Source: CAZIAK01 sp964537035 (GTDB lineage Bacteria > Planctomycetota > B15-G4). Taken from it: a stretch of 64,000 nt of DNA. Made by a program: the position numbers and the translations under genes. Location: assembly GCA_964537035.1 (NCBI GenBank), contig CAZIAK010000007.1, forward strand, positions 79,051 to 143,050, given 5' to 3'. This document shows, piece after piece, positions 58,202 through 64,000 of the stretch (within the stretch, counting starts at the first letter, position 1; the number at the start of each line of letters is the position of its first letter). The notes beneath the pieces were generated by a model. It had not been told where the DNA came from. It saw nothing but the letters and a program-made list of their open reading frames with translations, and did not search any database.

Positions 58202-60478
58202 ATGCCTCGACTCACACAGCGGCTGCTGGTGTCTGCTGCCCTGACCGCAGCCCTGACCACGACCCTGGCCAGCTGTGTGTCCGACGCCGGGCCCACGCCC
58301 CGGCCAGCGCCACCCAAGACGATCCTGCTGGCCTTCGACGGTCTGGACCACGGCTTGCTCCAGCAGTTCATGGCCGAGGGGCTCATGCCGAACTGCTCAC
58401 GGCTGGCGGCCCTGGGCAGCCTGAGCCCGCTGCAGACCAGCAACCCGGCCCAGTCACCGGTGTCCTGGGCGGTGTTCAACACGGGCAGCAACCCGGGCAA
58501 GACCGGCGTGCCCGGCTTCGTGACCCGCTTCTTTCCGAGGGACGCTGACGGACGAGCCACCTTCGGCCCCCTGCCCCAACCCATGCTTGGCTTTGCCACC
58601 ACGCTCACCGTCCCTGGCCCTCATGGCCCTGAAGAGGTGCCCTACGAGGTCAACCCCATGCAGGGGACGAACTGGTGGTCGTACCTCGATGACGCCGGCC
58701 TGCGCTTGCTGGGCTTGCAGATCGCGTCGACCTACCCCCCGGACGACGAGGGCCCCCACACCCGGCTGCTGTCGGGGCTGGGCGTGAAGGACATCAGCGG
58801 CTCCCCCGGCAGTTGGTTCGTGTTCAGCTCTGACCCCTGGGAGGTACCCCGGTCCACGAACACGGCTGGCGAGATTCACAAGCTGACCTTCGATCTTGAG
58901 GGTGGGCGACGGGCTCAGAGTGAGCTCACCGGCCCGCGCAACTGGGTCGCCGAGCGGCACTGGAAGACACGGTTGGCCGCGGTCAACGAGCAGCTGGAAC
59001 AGGCAGGCCACGACCCCCAGCTGTCCCTGAAACTCGAGGCCATGCAGGCCTCTTACCGCACCTGGCGCCAGGCACCCGACGCCATGCTGCCCTGGTCGGT
59101 CGACGCCGATCGCTCCGCCGGCCGCGTGGTCATGACCGTCGGGGGCCACACCGTCGAGCTGAGCGTGGGCGATTGGTCGCCACTCCTGCCTGTTGCCTTC
59201 GACCTGGGCGAGGACACGATCACCCATGCCATCGCCCGTTTTCAGCTCATGCGCTGCGACGATGAAGAGGTGCGCCTCTTCGTGCCGCCGCTGCAGTTCG
59301 ACCCCGGCCTGCCGCCGACCTTGCCGCCCCTCTCGGCGCCGCCCACGTTCGCCTCTACCCTCAGCGAAGCCATCGACGCCCCCTTCGAGACCCTCGGCTG
59401 GGCGGCCCTGACCAACCCCCTGAAAGACTGGCAGGACAGCGACTTCACGGCTCAGTCGTTCATCGAGCACGTGGCCTCGCTCATGTCTGAGCGGGAGCAG
59501 ATGCTCGCCTGGGCCCTCTCGCAGCAAGACTCCTGGGACGTCCACTACCAGGTCTTCGCGGGCACCGACCGGGTGGCCCACATGCTCTACCGTGAGTTCG
59601 ACGAGCAGCACCCCCTTCACGACAGCGACTACGCAGCCACCCCGGTCAGCGCCTGGGGCAAGACCTTCCCGATCAGCGACGCGTTGCCGGCGGTCTATGG
59701 CGAGGCCGACCGCATCGTCGGTGGCGTGCTCGACCGGGTGCAGGCGGGAGAGTTCGGCGACGACTGCCTGCTCATGGTGCTGTCCGACCACGGCTTCTCG
59801 TCGTTTCGCCGTCAGGTCAACCTCAACAATCTGCTGGTGGAGAAGGGCTGGATGGCCGTGCTGCCCGACGACCCAGCCCGGCCTCGGCCGAAGAGCCTGC
59901 TGCGCTTCGTCGACTGGGAGAACACCCGGGCCTACTCCATGGCCCTGGGCAAGATCTTCATCAACCTGAAGGGGCGTGAGCCCGGGGGCATCGTCGACCC
60001 CGCCGACTACCTCGCCGTGGTCCGCGAGCTGCAGGCCGACTTCGCCGAGATCACTGATCCTCAGAACGGCGCGCCCGCCATCACGTCGATCCTCCACAGG
60101 GACGAGCTGTTCGACGGCCCCTGGGTCCACGAGAGCACGCAGCTGTCGCGCAAGGTCGCAGGCAGCCAGGAGCCCCTGCCCTACTGGGATGGCTTCGCCG
60201 ATCTCTTCGTGGGTTTCGCCCCGGGCTATCGCGTGGCCTGGGCCAACACCCTGGGCGGCCTGAGCCCCACCCCGTTCAACGACAACACGAACCACTGGTC
60301 CGGCGGACACGTCTCGGTGGACCCGTCCCACATCCCCGGCGTGCTGCTGAGCAATCGGCAAGTGACCGGCGAGTCGGCGCCGCGACTCATGGACATCGGC
60401 CCCACCCTGCTCAGACGCTACGGCCTCGACCCGGCCACCACCGACATGGACGGGCGTCCCCTGTCCATCGCACACTGA
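58202..60478 (+). CDS. Type I phosphodiesterase/nucleotide pyrophosphatase-like lipoprotein
   Basis: The 758-residue protein has a lipobox TLASC (Cys at about 25). Alkaline-phosphatase-superfamily signatures follow: ILLAFDGLDHGLL (first metal Asp), TSNPAQSPVSWAVFNTG (nucleophile Ser), VFAGTDRVAHMLY (Asp, His), MVLSDHGFSSFRR (Asp-His) and HWSGGHVSVDPSHIPG (His). An insert of about 250 residues (around 230-420) separates the first and second metal motifs. The substrate is probably a phosphodiester or phosphonate in the periplasm, which is inference. Confidence 0.85.
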   Translation: MPRLTQRLLVSAALTAALTTTLASCVSDAGPTPRPAPPKTILLAFDGLDHGLLQQFMAEGLMPNCSRLAALGSLSPLQTSNPAQSPVSWAVFNTGSNPGKTGVPGFVTRFFPRDADGRATFGPLPQPMLGFATTLTVPGPHGPEEVPYEVNPMQGTNWWSYLDDAGLRLLGLQIASTYPPDDEGPHTRLLSGLGVKDISGSPGSWFVFSSDPWEVPRSTNTAGEIHKLTFDLEGGRRAQSELTGPRNWVAERHWKTRLAAVNEQLEQAGHDPQLSLKLEAMQASYRTWRQAPDAMLPWSVDADRSAGRVVMTVGGHTVELSVGDWSPLLPVAFDLGEDTITHAIARFQLMRCDDEEVRLFVPPLQFDPGLPPTLPPLSAPPTFASTLSEAIDAPFETLGWAALTNPLKDWQDSDFTAQSFIEHVASLMSEREQMLAWALSQQDSWDVHYQVFAGTDRVAHMLYREFDEQHPLHDSDYAATPVSAWGKTFPISDALPAVYGEADRIVGGVLDRVQAGEFGDDCLLMVLSDHGFSSFRRQVNLNNLLVEKGWMAVLPDDPARPRPKSLLRFVDWENTRAYSMALGKIFINLKGREPGGIVDPADYLAVVRELQADFAEITDPQNGAPAITSILHRDELFDGPWVHESTQLSRKVAGSQEPLPYWDGFADLFVGFAPGYRVAWANTLGGLSPTPFNDNTNHWSGGHVSVDPSHIPGVLLSNRQVTGESAPRLMDIGPTLLRRYGLDPATTDMDGRPLSIAH

Positions 60479-60537
60479 CCACGCGGTGCCCCGCGATTCG
60501 CCCCCATCACAGCCCCAGATCAGCCCAGGAATAGACC

Positions 60538-61335
60538 ATGCGCTCTCACGAAATCGACTTCCAGATCCACGGCGATGACATGCAGTTCGTGGAGATCACC
60601 CTCGACCCCGGCGAGACCGTGGTGGCCGAGGCCGGCGCGATGATGTTCCAGGACCCGACCATCGTCATGGACACGCGCATGGGCGACGGCAGCAACCCGG
60701 AGTCTGGCTTCCTCGACAAGATCTTCAGCGTGGGCAAGCGCGTGATCACGGGCGAGAGCCTGTTCATGACCCACTTCACCGCCCAGGGTAGCGAGCGCAC
60801 CACCGTGGCCTTCGGTGCGCCCTACCCGGGCCACATCGTGCCCATCGACCTGGGCCAGATGGGCGGGCGCTTCCTCTGCCAGAAGCAGGCCTTCCTCTGC
60901 GCGGCCATGGGCACGGCGATCTCCGTGGCCTTCACCAAGCGCTTCGGCGTGGGGCTCTTCGGCGGTGAGGGCTTCATTCTGCAACAGCTCGACGGCGACG
61001 GCCTGGCCTTCATCCACGCCGGGGGCACGGTGATTCAGCGCCAGCTCGCCCCGGGCCAGGAGCTGCTGGTGGACACGGGCTGCATCGTGGGCTTTCAAGA
61101 CTCGGTCGACTACGACATCGAGCGCATCAAGGGGGTGGGCTCCATGCTCTTCGGCGGCGAAGGGCTCTTCTTGGCTCGCCTGCGAGGCCCGGGCCACATC
61201 TGGCTGCAATCCTTGCCCTTCAGCCGCCTGGCCGATCGCATCCTGGCCGCCGCTCCCCGGGCCGGAGGCAAGAGCACGGGCGAAGGCTCCCTCCTGGGCG
61301 GGCTGGGCCGCATCCTCGACGGGGACAACCGCTAG
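60538..61335 (+). CDS. TIGR00266 family (AIM24-like) protein
   Basis: The 265-residue protein matches TIGR00266: [36 protein letters not shown] start, [50 protein letters not shown] and [20 protein letters not shown]. The fold is a TRAP-like beta barrel; the biochemical role is unknown. AGGA lies 9 nt before ATG 60538. Confidence 0.93.
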   Translation: MRSHEIDFQIHGDDMQFVEITLDPGETVVAEAGAMMFQDPTIVMDTRMGDGSNPESGFLDKIFSVGKRVITGESLFMTHFTAQGSERTTVAFGAPYPGHIVPIDLGQMGGRFLCQKQAFLCAAMGTAISVAFTKRFGVGLFGGEGFILQQLDGDGLAFIHAGGTVIQRQLAPGQELLVDTGCIVGFQDSVDYDIERIKGVGSMLFGGEGLFLARLRGPGHIWLQSLPFSRLADRILAAAPRAGGKSTGEGSLLGGLGRILDGDNR

Positions 61336-61545
61336 CCCCGCCCTGCTCGCCAGCCCCCTCGCTGGGGCGGCAGGTCGACCGGCCGCTCGGCTGGCCGAGG
61401 CACAATCCCAGAGAATCTGATTCCTGGCGTTTGCATCGGCGACGCTTGCCTCTTCTCAGGGAACGCGCTTCGGCAACGAAGGCAGCAGACGCCCCCGAAC
61501 CAACAAGTGGCACTGAGACGCCAAGAGTTGCATCGAACGTGCCCG

Positions 61546-61574
61546 TTGAACCTCTCAGAACCAATCCCTACATT
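61546..61574 (+). promoter_or_regulatory. Candidate sigma-70-type promoter
   Basis: TTGAAC (61546-61551) and TACATT (61569-61574) are spaced by 17 nt and lie 77 nt before the LPP20-like gene. The rest of 61336-61650 holds nothing recognisable. Confidence 0.45.
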
Positions 61575-61650
61575 TTCTGTTTGCCGCGACACAACGCAAC
61601 GGGCACGGCTGCAGGACCACTCGCTACACATCACTCAGAGGAGCAACCTC

Positions 61651-62277
61651 ATGAAGACTTCCCGACTGTTTTCGGCCCTGAGCGTGGCCGTCCTGGCGCC
61701 CATGTTCCTCGTGGGCTGCACCTCCACCGCGGCCGAAAAGGGTGGCGACTCCCGCGGCGACTACCCGTCCTGGTTCTTCGAAGAGGGCGGCGTCTTCAAA
61801 GAAGAAGGGTCCCACGTGATCTACGCCATGGGCATCGCCCGCCAAGGGCCCAGCGTGGGCACGACCCGGGACATCGCCCGGCAGAACGCCCGTAGTGAGA
61901 TCACCCGCATCCTCGGCTCGCACATGCAGGGCATGATCACCACCTACGCCCAGCGCGCCGGTGACTACTACGAGCCCGACACGTTCAGCGACACCGAGAA
62001 CTTCGAGAACGTGACCCGCAACCTGTCCGAGGCGTTCCTTGCCGGCAGCTACCAGGTCGATGCCTTCTACGCTGACGCCGACGATTCGTTCTGTGTCCTG
62101 ATGCGCCTCGACCTCAAGCAGACAGAGATCATCAACGCCGCCAAGAAGGGCATGCGCGACAACTATGCCACCAAGATGCGTGAGCAGCAGACCCAGGCCC
62201 TGGCCAACATGGACGACGCCTTCGCCGCTCAAGACGCACGCATGGCAGGTGTGCCAGAGGCCTTCCCCCAAGATTGA
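61651..62277 (+). CDS. LPP20-like lipoprotein
   Basis: The 208-residue protein has a lipobox (MFLVGC, Cys at about 23). The body reads YPSWFFEEGG, IYAMGIARQGPSVGTTRDIARQNARSEI and NLSEAFLAGSYQVDAFY, the pattern of LPP20-domain outer-membrane lipoproteins. GAGGAGC precedes ATG 61651. A second related lipoprotein and a PqiA-like protein follow on the same strand. Confidence 0.78.
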   Translation: MKTSRLFSALSVAVLAPMFLVGCTSTAAEKGGDSRGDYPSWFFEEGGVFKEEGSHVIYAMGIARQGPSVGTTRDIARQNARSEITRILGSHMQGMITTYAQRAGDYYEPDTFSDTENFENVTRNLSEAFLAGSYQVDAFYADADDSFCVLMRLDLKQTEIINAAKKGMRDNYATKMREQQTQALANMDDAFAAQDARMAGVPEAFPQD

Positions 62278-62458
62278 CCTCTCGCGCGGCCCCCTGGCAG
62301 CCAGTGCGTCATGTGCCGCGCGCCGAGCACAGGCTGCCGAGCGCAGCACCTGAAGGCCGGGCCCCATGGGCTTCTCTCGCGAGGAGACCTGGGTTCGGCC
62401 TTCAGGCGTGTCTGGGCCCGCCGCTGCCAGCGCCCTCTCGAGACCAACGGACGACACC

Positions 62459-62923
62459 ATGGGACGATCGCCCCTGTTCGTGACTCTCCTGACCCTGTCG
62501 CTGGCCCTGCCCGCGGCCTTGATGTGCGGCTGCCAGGCCCTGGGGCTGGGTGGCCCGCCCTGCCCTCCCGATTGGACGCTCAACCCACCGTCTGATTCCA
62601 CCTGGGCCACAGGGGTTGGCCAGTGCGGCCCGACCTACTTGCCCCAGGACGGCAAAGACCTGGCCCTGGCCCGAGCCGTGAACGAGCTGGCCGCGCAAGC
62701 CGGCATCGCCATCGAGTCAGAGTCGCTGCTGGTGCAGAAGCTCGAAGGGTCGCGCTTCATCCAGGAGTGGAGCCGCTCGATCAACGCGCGGGTCGAGGGC
62801 ATCATCGAGGGCTTCGAGATCGTCGAGTGGCACCACTGCGACGACGAGGGCAGGCACAGCCAGCCCACGGGCTCGACCTGCGTGCTGATCCGCATGCAGC
62901 GCTCCGAGCTGACGCGGCGATGA
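62459..62923 (+). CDS. Second LPP20-like lipoprotein, short
   Basis: The 154-residue protein has a lipoprotein signal ending ALMCGC. The rest reads CPPDWTLNPPSDSTWATGVGQCGPTYLPQ and KDLALARAVNELAAQAGIAIESES, matching the N-terminal LPP20 pattern (P-x-W, A-x-G-x-G, A-x-x-x-A). Two extra cysteines lie in the mature part. ATG 62459 is chosen because it precedes the signal. It follows the first LPP20-like gene by 181 nt. Confidence 0.7.
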   Translation: MGRSPLFVTLLTLSLALPAALMCGCQALGLGGPPCPPDWTLNPPSDSTWATGVGQCGPTYLPQDGKDLALARAVNELAAQAGIAIESESLLVQKLEGSRFIQEWSRSINARVEGIIEGFEIVEWHHCDDEGRHSQPTGSTCVLIRMQRSELTRR

Positions 62924-62945
62924 ACCACGGCGCGACGCACACCCC

Positions 62946-63977
62946 ATGACCCAGGCAGACAGCAGTCTTCCACCGGCCTCCCGTGGCCTTCTGGCGGCGG
63001 TCTCAGCCGTGCTGGTTCTGGCCAGCGCAGCCACCCTGGTCACCTCGTACTCCCTGCCCACGGTGGAGTTCGAGAAGATGCTCTCGGAGATCGAGATCTA
63101 CTCGATCTACGGCGGCATCGAGATGCTCTGGATCGACGGCAACCCCATCCTGGCCGCCATCGTCTTCGTCTTCTCGATGATCTTCCCCGTGGGCAAGCTC
63201 CTGGCCCTGACCTGGTTCTGGCTGCTCCACCGCAAGAAGCCTGTGAGTCACGCCGCCGTGCTCTGGATCGAGCTGCTGGGCAAGTGGTCCATGCTCGACG
63301 TGTTCATCATCGGCGTGTTCGTGGGCGCCATCCGGCTCGAGTTCATCGGCGGATTGCAGCTGGCCAAGGGCACGTCGCAGCCGGGTATCGAGGTCTTCGG
63401 CACGGCCATCTTGCTCTCGCTGGTGAGCACCATGCTCGTGGGGCGTCTGGTCACCAACGGCGTGCCCCTGCCTCTGCGCGAGTCACCCAGGCTGGGGCGC
63501 TGGTGGTCTCGCCTGGTGAGCACCGCAGCGGCGGTTGCGTTGGGAGCGGCCCTGGCCCTGCCCCTGGTCGAGGTGCGCAAGAGCCTGTTCTTCTCCAACG
63601 AGGTGGCCCTGCCCGCGACCGCCTGGCGCATGCTCCACGAACAAGAGGTCTTCTTGGCCCTCGCCCTGGGACTGCTGGTGATCGTCACATCGATCATTCG
63701 TTCACTGATGCTGCTGTACCTGCGCTGGAGCCGCTCGGCCCACGGTCACAAGGTCATCCGCAGAGCGCTCTTCATGGACGGCTGGGCCATGCTCGACGTC
63801 TTCGGCCTGGGGCTGATCATCGTCAGCATCAAGCTCGGGCAGCTGGCCGAGACCACCTTGCTGGCCGGGTTCTGGTGTTCCCTCAGCGCTGCAGGGCTGG
63901 CCCAGCTTGATGCTTGGCTCTTGCGCAGAGAGGCCCGCACGCCCCGGGTGCGCAAGACAGCGCAAGCTCGCGGCTGA
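62946..63977 (+). CDS. Paraquat-inducible protein A-like membrane protein
   Basis: The 343-residue protein has two PqiA-type halves, each with four helices: IFPVGKLLALTWFWLLHRK, GKWSMLDVFIIGVFVGAIRLEF in the first and RRALFMDGWAMLDVFGLGLIIVSIKLGQLA in the second. The W-x-M-LDVF motif is the PqiA signature. The cysteine-rich cytoplasmic segment of E. coli PqiA is missing. PqiA works with PqiB/PqiC MCE proteins in lipid transport; none is in the window. It starts 22 nt after the second LPP20-like gene. Confidence 0.88.
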   Translation: MTQADSSLPPASRGLLAAVSAVLVLASAATLVTSYSLPTVEFEKMLSEIEIYSIYGGIEMLWIDGNPILAAIVFVFSMIFPVGKLLALTWFWLLHRKKPVSHAAVLWIELLGKWSMLDVFIIGVFVGAIRLEFIGGLQLAKGTSQPGIEVFGTAILLSLVSTMLVGRLVTNGVPLPLRESPRLGRWWSRLVSTAAAVALGAALALPLVEVRKSLFFSNEVALPATAWRMLHEQEVFLALALGLLVIVTSIIRSLMLLYLRWSRSAHGHKVIRRALFMDGWAMLDVFGLGLIIVSIKLGQLAETTLLAGFWCSLSAAGLAQLDAWLLRREARTPRVRKTAQARG

Positions 63978-64000
63978 GCACCCCGCAGGTCCGAAGTCCG

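Overview
The window reads as a high-GC bacterial chromosome fragment, most likely a Planctomycetota (PVC-group) metagenome or draft assembly. Evidence for this: a giant secreted PVC-type protein (SGNH / beta-propeller / HEAT / discoidin / cupredoxin / CxxCH cytochrome), a TIGR02999-like ECF sigma factor overlapping a Ser/Thr kinase with an FGE-sulfatase-type domain, ThuA-like and sulfatase-like secreted enzymes, and a NorB-like heme-copper protein. Four 100-N scaffold gaps interrupt the sequence. Two of them are flanked by identical 55-nt sequences and look like assembly joins rather than missing DNA.

Layout. 1-3.5 kb: minus-strand cytochrome-oxidase assembly operon (ctaA, a ctaB-SCO fusion, a DUF420 gene cut by the window edge) with a secreted copper-type protein upstream. 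3.7-6.2 kb: groES-groEL and a response regulator. 6.4-8.9 kb: thiE and an alkaline-phosphatase-superfamily enzyme. 9-14.2 kb: Cus-type metal efflux pair (adaptor and pump) ending in a hairpin. 14.3-19.4 kb: ABC exporter, methyltransferase, and an ABC-2 ATPase/permease pair. 19.5-20.5 kb: parDE toxin-antitoxin pair between two copies of a 52-nt palindromic repeat. 20.5-28.6 kb: a B12-binding radical SAM enzyme behind a small gene that only makes sense as a selenoprotein (in-frame UGA plus a bacterial SECIS hairpin), then ligA, queA, a zinc-finger protein, an amidase and a DUF454 membrane protein.

28.6-36.9 kb is accessory: DUF1579/VOC and VOC proteins, an alpha/beta hydrolase broken by one stop codon, an ECF sigma / anti-sigma / double-PDZ lipoprotein operon with a 14-residue tandem repeat, and a stretch of gene remains (IS66-like transposase end, katG C-terminal third, start of an ADP-ribosylglycohydrolase). 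37-43 kb: Tm-1-like / PEP-hydrolase-like pair, ThuA lipoprotein, BrnT toxin with an HTH antitoxin and a clear operator, and a VOC/DUF6265 pair divergent from a tandem winged-helix regulator. 43-53.4 kb: the giant PVC protein, an unknown secreted protein, the kinase and its sigma factor. 53.4-64 kb: a di-heme cytochrome c plus NorB-like subunit, an HflK/HflC-like SPFH pair, a phosphodiesterase-like lipoprotein, a TIGR00266 protein, two LPP20-like lipoproteins and a PqiA-like membrane protein.

The strongest unexpected item is the SelW/Rdx-type selenoprotein at 22131-22379: its UGA sits in a CxxU motif and is followed by a stem with a GGUCU loop, as in the E. coli fdhF element. A second theme is the recurrence of GCTAnnnT / TAnnnT hexamers 6-8 nt before start codons that lack a Shine-Dalgarno sequence, which suggests leaderless transcripts for several genes.
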